Assembly: GCA_949295395.1 (NCBI GenBank)
Contig: CASFLB010000010.1
Coordinates: 1 to 19,089, forward strand
Direction of reading: 5' to 3'
Length of the DNA stretch: 19,089 bases
Source of the DNA: an uncultured Pseudomonadota bacterium
GTDB taxonomy: Bacteria > Pseudomonadota > Alphaproteobacteria > RF32 > CAG-239
Made by a program: the position numbers and the translations under genes. The notes beneath the pieces were generated by a model. That model had not been told where the DNA came from. It did no database searches and worked only from the letters and a program-made list of their open reading frames with translations. Of the stretch, positions 7,906 through 15,471 are shown piece by piece (positions within the stretch are counted from its first letter, which is position 1; every line of letters begins with the position of its first letter).

Positions 7906-8487
7906 ATGAGCGTAAAAGCAAAAGCAGGAATACTGGCCGCAGCCATCATTGCCCTGAACGGTTGTTTCGGAGGTTACAGCCCCAACGCGTCGTTTTATAC
8001 ATTGAGTACGCCAAAGACGGTTACCGTTATTTCAAACAAGGTCTTGGATATACAAATAGAACGGGTTGAAATGGCAGACTATCTGCAACAGCCTCAAATT
8101 GTAACGCTTGATACAAACCGTGTTGAACTGGTTAAAAGTGAATTTAATCGCTGGGGCGCTCCTTTAGCGAGTATTGTCCAAAACACACTAGCCGCCGATA
8201 TGTCAAAATATTTGCCGGCCTCAGAAGTGAACACGGTTGGCAGTATTTATACACCGACCGAATATAATGTTCGCGTCAGAATAAGCCGTTTGGAGGGAAC
8301 CTGGAATGAACAAGCCGTTATTGAGGCTTGGTGGCAGGTTCTGAATAAAAAAGGTAACATAATTATTAATCGTCGAAGTTATTTTGAAACGCCTTTGACA
8401 ACGGGATACGTTGAATTGGCCGAAAAACAAAGCCTCTTAGTAAATCAGCTAGCAGAGGAAATTGCAAAAGCCATCAGCGGAAAATAA
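7906..8487 (+). CDS. ABC-type transport auxiliary lipoprotein (PqiC/YmbA-like)
   Basis: The 193-residue protein starts with a lipoprotein signal ending in the lipobox LNGC (Cys20), so it should be lipid-anchored, probably in the outer membrane. The body fits the ABC_trans_aux/PqiC family: FYTLSTP soon after the cysteine, a QIERVEMADYLQQPQIV segment, WGAPLASIVQNTLAADMSKYLP, and a late strand region with FETPL. In PqiABC-type systems such a lipoprotein receives the MCE protein at the outer membrane. The ATG at 7906 follows AAAGGAG with one base between it and the mlaD stop; an in-frame TTG at 7882 is not needed. Last gene of the operon; no MlaC or MlaA homologue is present here. Confidence 0.88.
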   Translation: MSVKAKAGILAAAIIALNGCFGGYSPNASFYTLSTPKTVTVISNKVLDIQIERVEMADYLQQPQIVTLDTNRVELVKSEFNRWGAPLASIVQNTLAADMSKYLPASEVNTVGSIYTPTEYNVRVRISRLEGTWNEQAVIEAWWQVLNKKGNIIINRRSYFETPLTTGYVELAEKQSLLVNQLAEEIAKAISGK

Positions 8488-8524
8488 AAAAAGAAACAGG
8501 CAAAAGGCCTGTTTCTTTTTTTTT
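8488..8524. terminator. Strong bidirectional intrinsic terminator
   Basis: The stem GAAACAGGC (8493-8501) pairs with GCCTGTTTC (8507-8515) around a five-base loop, with A-run before and nine T after. It starts directly at the stop of the lipoprotein gene, and reads equally well on the minus strand for the convergent gene ending at 8539. Confidence 0.93.
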
Positions 8525-8538
8525 GAGAGGATGCAAGA

Positions 8539-9249
8539 TTATTCTTCAGTTTGCACTTGTTTTACAAAATAAAAGAAGATAAGAACGAGCATAACCGGAA
8601 TTGTTGCCAGCAACCCAAGATTAATCCCAACCAAAGATAAGAGAATAAGCAAGAGTATGACACCGGACAAACAAACGGAAGAAAGACGCATACGAGCATC
8701 AAATGAGAGCGCTTTTTTCATCAAAGACCCGATAATACCGGCACAAAAGGCATAAAATAAAGAAAAGATAAGAAAGACAAGAAAGAAAGCAACAAAAGCA
8801 ACCGCAATAACACTCCATTTTATCATTGAAAGAAGTTGAGAAATAGTATCGCGATAATCTCCCTGAGGAAGGTTAAGGTTTTCGGCATAAGCTTCGACCT
8901 TCGCATCAACATCGCTGATAAAATAAACATTTTTGCGGCTCATATAAATACCTTGTTTAAGGGAAGAAATATCCAAGGCGTCAACCGTTGGATCAACGAC
9001 AAAATTAATCTGTTCTCCACCAACGCTAAAAGAGGCTTCTCTTTTTTCGTTTGCTGGTTCAACCATAATATGGTTTTCAATTTTTATGGGTAAGAGCTTT
9101 TCAGAAACTTCTTGGGTTTTTTCAACAATCTCTTTTGTGCTAAGAGAAAAAGACAGCGAAATAATCAAGACACAGAGAACACTCAAAGCCAAAAGGAAAA
9201 GAGCGCCAATTCCTTTACCATTGAGGATGTAATTAAAAATTTTAGTCAT
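8539..9249 (-). CDS. DUF1189-like integral membrane protein
   Basis: The 236-residue product has one N-terminal membrane segment (about 14-36), a soluble loop of about 100 residues (37-142) facing the periplasm, and three or four hydrophobic segments near 144-172, 190-207 and 210-229. The layout, and the loop order (LPIKIENH, a beta-rich part with INFVVDPT, then a segment mentioning KNVYFIS), resemble the DUF1189 family of unknown function. That match is from memory of the family, not a search. The ATG at 9249 has AAAGGG six nt upstream; an in-frame TTG five codons earlier is less likely. Monocistronic, with a possible promoter at 9284-9312, and it uses the terminator shared with the mla operon. 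Confidence 0.75.
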   Translation of the reverse strand: MTKIFNYILNGKGIGALFLLALSVLCVLIISLSFSLSTKEIVEKTQEVSEKLLPIKIENHIMVEPANEKREASFSVGGEQINFVVDPTVDALDISSLKQGIYMSRKNVYFISDVDAKVEAYAENLNLPQGDYRDTISQLLSMIKWSVIAVAFVAFFLVFLIFSLFYAFCAGIIGSLMKKALSFDARMRLSSVCLSGVILLLILLSLVGINLGLLATIPVMLVLIFFYFVKQVQTEE

Positions 9250-9283
9250 AACAATCCCTTTCAAAAAAAATAACTATGAAAAA

Positions 9284-9312
9284 AAGATAAAACAAATCCT
9301 TTTTGAAATCAA
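9284..9312 (-). promoter_or_regulatory. Candidate promoter for the DUF1189-like gene
   Basis: On the minus strand TTGATT (9312-9307) and TATCTT (9289-9284) are 17 bp apart, 34 bp before the ATG at 9249. Each box matches the consensus at about four of six positions. Confidence 0.28.
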
Positions 9313-9337
9313 GACATAAGAAAGATAAACCTTTTTT

Positions 9338-11374
9338 CTAAGAAAATTGTAAAATAAGGTTCGCCTTTTTCAGAATTTCAGGATGATAAAGAAGGGCGAT
9401 TTCTTCATCTTTTTCAAAGGATGGAATAAGTTTGTGATAAAGAAAATTATCAAGCTTGATTTTCGCGGCATCTAAAACCTGTGGCTTAATATCAGGCGCC
9501 GGCCCATTAACCTCAAGCATGAGAATATGAAGAGCGGTTAGCTCGTTATCTGCAATAAGGGAAACAACGCCATCCTTTAGGAAATTCAGTTTTTCAAACT
9601 TTGGTCTAAGACGCAAAGCGCGGCGTAAAATATCAGGACACACAATTTCTTCAGGAATAATAAAGAAACGCTTTTTCTTAGCTTTAAGACCGAGAGATTC
9701 TCGCGAAGAAAAGACCGAAATCGGCATAGAGAGCATTAAGCCGAGGGTAATTGGCAACATCCACCAAAACAAATCATGGGCATATTTCCAAACAATGCAG
9801 GTTGTAAGCAATCCGAGAAGAGCATGCCACTTATGATGATGCCACGCCGTCGCCCAAGATGTTCCGACAGCATCACGATTTTGAGTGTTCCAAGCCACCG
9901 AGTTTCCGATAAAAATATCAAACACAAACTTACTCTGAAACATCATCATAATTGGAGCGGAAAGAGCGCTGAAAATAATCTCCGCACAAGTTGATTTAAT
10001 AGGCGCCAAAAAACCGCCATAATTTTTCGGCTTGTTATTTCTCAAAAAGATAATAAGACCTAAAATCTTAGGAAAGATAAGCATAAACATTGAAAAAACA
10101 AACAAACTGATAACGCCGATTTTATCAAAGATGGGCCAGTTAGGAAAGAGAGTATAGGTTGTCGGGAAATATTCGGGAGGAAAAATATTTCGTCCGAGAG
10201 CGACCATCAAGCCAACCAACAAAAAGCAGAGCCATAGAGGTGACGAGAGATAAGACATAATGCCAATAGTAAAATGAATACGGCTAACCGGATGAATTGC
10301 CTTTGAAATCAGAACCTTGATATGCTGCATATTTCCTTGGCACCAACGTCGGTCACGCACCGCAAAATCAATCAAAGACGGAGGAGATTCTTCATAACTA
10401 CCATCAAGTTCAGGTAAGAGCCAGGCCTTCCAGCCGCCACGAGAGATAAGAGCTGCCTCTACAAAGTCATGACTAAGAATAGGTCCGCCGAACGGAGCGC
10501 GCCCTTTAAGAATAGGAAGTTTACAACATTGCATAAAGGCCTTAACGCGAATAATCGCGTTATGCCCCCAGTAATTGCTGTCACTAACTTGCCAATAGGC
10601 CAATCCGGCGGAGACAATCGGCCCATAGACTTTTCCGGCAAATTGTTGAATACGAGAAAAAAAAGAGTTTTGATTAACGCAAAGAGGCGGAGCTTGAATA
10701 ATACCGGTGTCTGCATTGAGTTCCATAAGTTGAGCCATGGTCAACATTGTTTTGCCTTCAAGCAAACTGTCCGCATCAAGCACAATCATATAATCATAAA
10801 GAGCACCCCATTTATGGCAAAAATCTTCAATATTACCGCTTTTTCGAGCAATATTTTTAGGACGACGTCGATAAAAAATATTCATTCCGTCCGGTAAAAG
10901 TTTTTTCGTTTCATACCAAAGATGTTCTTCTTCAATCCAAATTTTAGGCTGAGTCGTATCGCTAAGAACAAAAATATCAAAATGAGAAGCCTGTTGAGTT
11001 TTTTCAAGACTTTCAGCCATAGCCAACAAATTGGCAAACACGTTTGAGGGCGATTCATTGTAAATCGGCATAAGCAGAGCCGTTTTGGAAGATAGGCCAT
11101 AGTCAGCAGACGGCCAATGAACACCGGGACCATTTTTGCGTCGAGCCAGCTCCCAAAATCCAAAAAGGCTTGACCAAAAAAAGAGCGCAATCCAAGAAAA
11201 AGTTAATATAAAGAGCAAAATCATAAACAACTTTGTTAAGAAAAGAGTATCGCTTGGAATAACGGCAATCCATTTGAGCGTAGCCAAAAGTGTCGAAAAC
11301 AGAACCAAGCCAAAAATCCAAAACCGCCGCCGTCTGATTTGTTGATTAGAAATCGGCACAAAACGATTAATCAT
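9338..11374 (-). CDS. opgH: Glucans biosynthesis glucosyltransferase OpgH (MdoH)
   Basis: OpgH is the inner-membrane glycosyltransferase (GT2) that polymerises UDP-glucose into the backbone of osmoregulated periplasmic glucans. The 678-residue protein shows TALLMPIYNE (98-107), LDADS (199-203, the DxD), GHNAIIRVKAF (270-280), SHDFVEAAL (301-309, catalytic Asp303) and the R-x-x-RW acceptor motif (R340-W344, followed by CQGN). Two membrane segments precede the catalytic domain (about 18-38 and 46-70) and several follow it (from about 370). E. coli OpgH is 847 residues; here the long cytoplasmic N-terminus that binds FtsZ is absent. The ATG at 11374 has GGAGA at a good distance and overlaps the upstream gene's stop by eight bases; a GTG two codons earlier is too close to that site. 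No terminator is obvious after the stop. Confidence 0.95.
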   Translation of the reverse strand: MINRFVPISNQQIRRRRFWIFGLVLFSTLLATLKWIAVIPSDTLFLTKLFMILLFILTFSWIALFFWSSLFGFWELARRKNGPGVHWPSADYGLSSKTALLMPIYNESPSNVFANLLAMAESLEKTQQASHFDIFVLSDTTQPKIWIEEEHLWYETKKLLPDGMNIFYRRRPKNIARKSGNIEDFCHKWGALYDYMIVLDADSLLEGKTMLTMAQLMELNADTGIIQAPPLCVNQNSFFSRIQQFAGKVYGPIVSAGLAYWQVSDSNYWGHNAIIRVKAFMQCCKLPILKGRAPFGGPILSHDFVEAALISRGGWKAWLLPELDGSYEESPPSLIDFAVRDRRWCQGNMQHIKVLISKAIHPVSRIHFTIGIMSYLSSPLWLCFLLVGLMVALGRNIFPPEYFPTTYTLFPNWPIFDKIGVISLFVFSMFMLIFPKILGLIIFLRNNKPKNYGGFLAPIKSTCAEIIFSALSAPIMMMFQSKFVFDIFIGNSVAWNTQNRDAVGTSWATAWHHHKWHALLGLLTTCIVWKYAHDLFWWMLPITLGLMLSMPISVFSSRESLGLKAKKKRFFIIPEEIVCPDILRRALRLRPKFEKLNFLKDGVVSLIADNELTALHILMLEVNGPAPDIKPQVLDAAKIKLDNFLYHKLIPSFEKDEEIALLYHPEILKKANLILQFS

Positions 11375-11792
11375 GAGCACTCTCCGAAGAAGAATAATCT
11401 AAAGATTGATCGGGCATATCAAGGTAATGGCACAAAGGAGCATTAATAACAAACAATGAGCGCATTTCTTCAATAAGTTCCTTAGACAGAGAAAGAGATT
11501 TGAGGTCATTGGGAGAACATTTTTCAGCTCCTTTAGCTCTTAAAAAGCAAAGTTTAAATTGAGCCAAAAGTTGCTCATTCTTCAGATGAGAATGAGGGAA
11601 CACGTACCGAGCCAGTTTCAAAAGAATAGCATCAACTCTTTGAATAAGCACCTCGCCGTCATCAGAAGAAAAGGATGTCAAATCAGCCGATAAAGTCGCC
11701 ACAATAGACGCCAATCTTTCGCCTTGAAAGCCAAAGCTTTTAAGATAAGCGGTAATAACATCATCTTTTGATAAAAGCTTTAAGGCAACCAC
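11367..11792 (-). CDS. Uncharacterised small protein within the opgG-opgH operon
   Basis: I do not recognise this protein from a named family. It is about 141 residues, has no signal peptide or membrane segment, and looks helical with an acidic, serine-rich tail (SLDYSSSESAHD). The GTG at 11792 has GTGGAG six nt upstream; another GTG at 11804 would add four residues. Either start lies close to or within the opgG end (stop 11782-11780), and its own end overlaps the opgH start by eight bases, so the three genes should be translated together. Cytoplasmic location plus length similar to the N-terminal domain missing from this OpgH suggest it may be that domain encoded separately. The LDMPDQSL segment near its end looks like sequences I recall from OpgH N-termini. 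This is a hypothesis only. Confidence 0.75.
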   Translation of the reverse strand: MVALKLLSKDDVITAYLKSFGFQGERLASIVATLSADLTSFSSDDGEVLIQRVDAILLKLARYVFPHSHLKNEQLLAQFKLCFLRAKGAEKCSPNDLKSLSLSKELIEEMRSLFVINAPLCHYLDMPDQSLDYSSSESAHD

Positions 11793-13366
11793 TGGTAACT
11801 CCACACTTCCGAAATATTTTTACCTTTTTTCACCAGCACGGCACGGAGCTCTGATGTTTTTCCGTTAGGAACAAAGTCAATATAAGCGGTTAAACCTTTG
11901 GTAACAGGATTATACATCAAATGCTGTCCGGAAATGTTTCCTTCGCTAGCCGAAACGTCAAGCTGAACAATACCTTGTTGAAGCTCTTTTTCCATATTTA
12001 GAACATCAAAATCAATAACAAACTTGCGCTTTTGAGTTTCAAGCATACCCGAAACACCGCCTATGCCTGTATAAGTAGCCGTAACATCTCCGGGGATTTT
12101 GGTAACGGGAAGTTTTTGAAACCAATAGAGTCGGTATTTGAAATTGAGTTCTTTTTGAGCTTTAATAGTTTGTTTGGGAACCCAGTAAGCAACGACATTA
12201 TCATGGATTTCTTGAATGGAAGGAATTTCCACAAGCTCAACCCATCCTTTTCCCCAATCGCCAATCGGTTCGACCCAAAGGCTCGGACGTTGTTCATAAT
12301 GAGCCTCAAAATCAAGATAATGAGCGGGATCTTGGTCACGTTGAATCAAGCCAAACCCCTTAGGGTTATTATCAACAAAGGCGCTGATACGCAAGCGCTT
12401 CGAATTGTCCAAAGGACGCCACAACCATTCATCATTTCCGTTCCACACAAGTAAACCATCACTATCATGAACTTCAGGGCGGTGATCATCAAAACGATTT
12501 TTTGTATTTTCTCCGAACAAAAACATGGATGTTAAAGGTGCAATACCAAGCTTTTGAATGTCTTTTCGAGTGAAAAGAGTTGCATCAACATCAATAACAG
12601 TACTATCTCCCGGAGTAACCACAAATTCAAAAGCACCGGTAACACTCGGGCTGTCTAAAAGAGCATAAATTGTAACAGACTTGTCTTTTCGCTTTGGGCG
12701 TACAATCCAAAATTCGCGAAAGATAGGAAATTCTTCACCGGTCTGAAGTGCGGTGTCAATGGCCAATCCACGTGCCGAAAGACCATATTTTTGTCCCTTT
12801 CCGAGAGCGCGAAAATAACTGGCACCTAAAAAGGAGATAAGCTCATCATAATAATCGGAATTTAAGGGATAATGAAGTCGAAATCCGGCATAGCCGATTC
12901 CTTTGAGTTCATGAGTATCAATTTTATTTTTGCCATAATCAAAAAAAGCCGAGGAGTAAGAAATAGGATGGCTTTTACCATTAATAATTTCATTGACCGG
13001 GATAGAAGTTTTAAATAATGATCCGAGATGAAAAAACTGCATCTCAAACTTAAGCTTTTTATTGTACCATGGCCCGTTTTCACGAACAAAACGAATGGCA
13101 CGATGTTGATCATAATCAAGGGCATCAACATCAGGAGGGAGAACGGATTTTGGTGGAATATAAGGAGATTTTGCTAAAGAACGCGCCATCTGCAAAAGGG
13201 TTTCCGAAGAAAACGGTTTATCATGAAGGGTTAAATTAAGAGCCAGTTGCTCTTGTTTATAGTCAAGATATTTCAAAAAAGCCCAACGAGCGGCAAAAAC
13301 AACGGCTGCGAGAGCAAAAACCCAAAGGGCAAAGATAAATATTTTTTTACGAAACAGCTTTGACAT
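11780..13366 (-). CDS. opgG: Periplasmic glucan biosynthesis protein OpgG/OpgD family
   Basis: OpgG acts in the periplasm on the glucan made by OpgH and is needed for branched osmoregulated periplasmic glucans. The 528-residue protein fits the family in length and content: LLQMARSLAKSPYIPPKSVLPPDVDALDYDQHRAIRF near the N-terminus, FQMQ-like FEMQFFHLG, the YSSAFFDYG region, GYAGFRLHYPLN, SYFRALGKGQKYGLSARGLAIDTA, and the C-terminal immunoglobulin-like part ending EVWSYQWLP. The N-terminus has a basic start and a hydrophobic stretch (about 8-29) without a clear signal peptidase site (no small-residue pattern before KYLDYKQEQ), so it may stay anchored in the inner membrane instead of being released. 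ATG at 13366 with GAGGAG just upstream; promoter candidate at 13398-13426. First gene of the opgG-small gene-opgH operon. Confidence 0.93.
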   Translation of the reverse strand: MSKLFRKKIFIFALWVFALAAVVFAARWAFLKYLDYKQEQLALNLTLHDKPFSSETLLQMARSLAKSPYIPPKSVLPPDVDALDYDQHRAIRFVRENGPWYNKKLKFEMQFFHLGSLFKTSIPVNEIINGKSHPISYSSAFFDYGKNKIDTHELKGIGYAGFRLHYPLNSDYYDELISFLGASYFRALGKGQKYGLSARGLAIDTALQTGEEFPIFREFWIVRPKRKDKSVTIYALLDSPSVTGAFEFVVTPGDSTVIDVDATLFTRKDIQKLGIAPLTSMFLFGENTKNRFDDHRPEVHDSDGLLVWNGNDEWLWRPLDNSKRLRISAFVDNNPKGFGLIQRDQDPAHYLDFEAHYEQRPSLWVEPIGDWGKGWVELVEIPSIQEIHDNVVAYWVPKQTIKAQKELNFKYRLYWFQKLPVTKIPGDVTATYTGIGGVSGMLETQKRKFVIDFDVLNMEKELQQGIVQLDVSASEGNISGQHLMYNPVTKGLTAYIDFVPNGKTSELRAVLVKKGKNISEVWSYQWLP

Positions 13367-13397
13367 AACTCCTCACAGAAAAATAACAATCTAATGC

Positions 13398-13426
13398 ATA
13401 AGAAAACATTTTAAGAATCAAGTCAA
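13398..13426 (-). promoter_or_regulatory. Candidate promoter for the opg operon
   Basis: On the minus strand TTGACT (13426-13421, within GCTTGACTTG, close to the alphaproteobacterial CTTGAC) and TCTTAT (13403-13398) are 17 bp apart, 31 bp before the opgG start. It lies in the 101-bp gap after the repeat-protein gene, where I see no terminator hairpin, so opgG may also receive read-through from that gene. Confidence 0.42.
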
Positions 13427-13467
13427 GCAAATAAAAAAACAAGGGGAAGAAAAGGGATAATAATAGC

Positions 13468-13902
13468 CTAAAAAGGAAAGGAATTTCCCACGGATGTCGG
13501 AACGAATTCTCCAAGGCTGTTGTAACCGTAATTAATTTTTTGGTCGCCGACGGCAGTTGGAGCATACTCGCCGCGGCTGTTGTAACCATAATTAATTTTT
13601 TGATTGCCAACAGCGGTTGGGGCATATTCCCCCTGAGAATTATAACCGTAATTAATTTTTTGGTCACCGATAGAAGTTGGAGCATATTTTCCTTGAGAAT
13701 TATAACCATAACCAATTTTCTGATTGCCAATGGCCACAGGAACATACTCACCTTGGCTGTTATAGCCATACGTTACTTTTTGTCCGTCAATTTCAACGGG
13801 AACATATTCGCCAAGACTGTTATAGCCATAGCGGATATTTCCGGCATCAGCCGAAGACGCCCAAACAACAAAAGCAAAAAAAACGGAAAAAAAGCGGAAC
13901 AT
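13468..13902 (-). CDS. Small secreted protein built of six 20-residue YGYNS repeats
   Basis: I do not recognise a named family. The 144-residue product has a signal peptide (MFRFFSVFFAFVVWASSADA, likely cut after residue 20) and then six tandem repeats of exactly 20 residues starting at Y25, Y45, Y65, Y85, Y105 and Y125. The consensus is YGYNSxGEYxPxxxGxQKxx; the last unit is cut short and ends NSFPF. There is no room for any other domain, and there are no cysteines in the mature part. Regular Tyr/Gly turns with a Pro every 20 residues suggest a beta-hairpin repeat or binding module, but that is a guess. The ATG at 13902 has GGAGG eight nt upstream and a near-consensus promoter further up; an in-frame start seven codons earlier overlaps that site and is rejected. 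Confidence 0.82.
   Translation of the reverse strand: MFRFFSVFFAFVVWASSADAGNIRYGYNSLGEYVPVEIDGQKVTYGYNSQGEYVPVAIGNQKIGYGYNSQGKYAPTSIGDQKINYGYNSQGEYAPTAVGNQKINYGYNSRGEYAPTAVGDQKINYGYNSLGEFVPTSVGNSFPF
13483..13830 (-). repeat. Coding tandem repeat, 60-bp unit, about 5.8 copies
   Basis: The period is exactly 60 bp with no indels across all copies. Copies differ mainly at synonymous sites. The serine of the invariant NS pair is coded AGT, AGC, TCT, TCT, AGC, AGC from the first to the last copy, so recent slippage cannot explain the array. Confidence 0.9.
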
Positions 13903-13935
13903 AAGTAAATCCTCCAAAATCAAAAAGATAAAAAT

Positions 13936-13964
13936 ATGATAGAGATAAAAAAATTTGCCGTCAA
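13936..13964 (-). promoter_or_regulatory. Promoter of the repeat-protein gene
   Basis: On the minus strand TTGACG (13964-13959) and TATCAT (13941-13936) are separated by exactly 17 bp; both boxes match the sigma-70 consensus at five of six positions. The -10 box ends 33 bp before the ATG at 13902. This is the best promoter-like sequence in the window. Confidence 0.6.
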
Positions 13965-14088
13965 CCGTATTTTAAAGGAGCAATTGATTAAAAAATAAAG
14001 GAGCCTTGCATAAATTATTTAATTCTTGCAAGAAAAATCATGCAAGACTAAAATCAAGAGACAAAGAAAATCAAGAAAGAAGCGCGGC

Positions 14089-15471
14089 ATGAATAAAAAA
14101 ATAAAAATTTTAATGTTAACGGCCATTTTTATCGGAGGCTTTGCCAGTTTAGCAACGGAGCTGATAGCCTTAAGACAGCTAAGCACATTTGTCGGTTCAA
14201 CCACGGCCATTACCTCAATTATCATCGGCGTAATCATGCTGTTTATGTCGATAGGCTACTATAAAGGATCCACAATCTCTTTAGCCAAAACAAAACTTAG
14301 AACAACAATCTACAAATCATTTATACGCCTCTCATGGATGATTATATTATCCTCAAGTTTTGTGTTGTTGGTGGGATATTTTGTAGGATTATATTTGGTG
14401 GGATTGTATAACAGCCTCCTGCGCACAACGATTTATAGCTTGGTGTTTCTGTCATATCCTTCGTTTGTCTTTGGTCAAATAACCTCTTTGGCCAGCCGTG
14501 TGCTGCATAAATACAACCGCAATGAAACGGGTAAAGTCATGGCTGTCGATACCATCGGTTCTGTAATGGGCTCCTTAGTGTCAACGCTGGTACTTATGCC
14601 ATTAATCGGGGTTAATTATACCCTTGTTAGCATCGTATTCTTGTGTTTGGTCGGAGCAGCATTATTTTCGAAAAAGCTTTTGTTTGTCCGATGGAGCACA
14701 ATTCTAGTTTTGGCATGGCTTCTAAATCATAACCTAATTCTTGAAAAAATATTTGGTATCGTTGAGAACAACGAGGTATCAACGATTGCAATATTAAATG
14801 TTGACAAAGGACAATCAAAATTGATGACCATAAACGATACCTATGCCTCGAAGCTTTCAAAAGACAAAAATTTGCTTTTTGAATATGCGGTCTTTATTGA
14901 TGAGAACTACATAAATACACTTCCCAAAGATAAAAAAAGTAAGATTTTAATTTTAGGAGCCGGAGGTTTTACAATGGGCAGGAATGATGATGTCAACGAC
15001 TATACCTATGTTGACATTGATAAAAGCCTAAAAGACATTGCGGAGAAAAATTTCTTAGGCAAAAAACTCGGCGCAAACAAAAAATTTGTTGTGAATGACG
15101 CCAATCAGTTTTTAAACGAAAACAAGGAACAATATGATTTGATAGTTTTGGATTCGTATTCGGCACGAACACCTCCACTTTCTTTAGCCACGGTTGAATA
15201 TTTTCGCCGAGTTAAAGCCCATACAAAGGAGGGAGGAATTGTCGCAATAAACATAGCGGCTTATCCGGATTTTAGTGATGCCTACTCAACTCACATTGAT
15301 AACACAATACGAACGGTATTTACTCAAAACCTTCATAGTCAAATATTTCAAAATTTTAACCCATGGAGTGATGATAAAACAGAAATCAGCATTTTATATA
15401 GCTGGTTTAACCGTCCCAATTCGGGAGAAATATACACTAACAACAAAAGCAGACTTAGTCTAGATCGTTAA
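14089..15471 (+). CDS. Membrane-embedded spermidine-synthase-like protein (aminopropyltransferase fold)
   Basis: The 460-residue protein joins a polytopic membrane part (about seven hydrophobic segments, residues 5-215, starting GGFASLATELIALRQL as in membrane-fused spermidine synthases) to a C-terminal methyltransferase-like domain (about 230-440). The latter has the nucleotide-binding loop ILILGAGGFTMG (286-297), the acidic TYVDID (306-311), NDANQFL (336-342) and YDLIVLDSYSA (349-359) with D355 at the place of the catalytic aspartate of SpeE. The loop differs from the GGGDG of true spermidine synthases, so the substrate is uncertain. ATG at 14089 starts at the first membrane segment but has only a weak purine tract upstream; a TTG at 14026 in frame would add 21 very basic residues. 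Convergent with glgX, 20 bp apart, no terminator hairpin seen. Confidence 0.82.
   Translation: MNKKIKILMLTAIFIGGFASLATELIALRQLSTFVGSTTAITSIIIGVIMLFMSIGYYKGSTISLAKTKLRTTIYKSFIRLSWMIILSSSFVLLVGYFVGLYLVGLYNSLLRTTIYSLVFLSYPSFVFGQITSLASRVLHKYNRNETGKVMAVDTIGSVMGSLVSTLVLMPLIGVNYTLVSIVFLCLVGAALFSKKLLFVRWSTILVLAWLLNHNLILEKIFGIVENNEVSTIAILNVDKGQSKLMTINDTYASKLSKDKNLLFEYAVFIDENYINTLPKDKKSKILILGAGGFTMGRNDDVNDYTYVDIDKSLKDIAEKNFLGKKLGANKKFVVNDANQFLNENKEQYDLIVLDSYSARTPPLSLATVEYFRRVKAHTKEGGIVAINIAAYPDFSDAYSTHIDNTIRTVFTQNLHSQIFQNFNPWSDDKTEISILYSWFNRPNSGEIYTNNKSRLSLDR

Noticed and set aside
12032..12454. 140-codon plus-strand open frame inside opgG
   Set aside because: It is antisense to a clearly coding, conserved gene, has no ribosome binding site context of note, and encodes nothing recognisable.
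13483..13830. Regular 60-bp repeats considered as a CRISPR or minisatellite array
   Set aside because: All units stay in one reading frame, have no spacers, and differ mainly at synonymous positions; they are protein-coding repeats.
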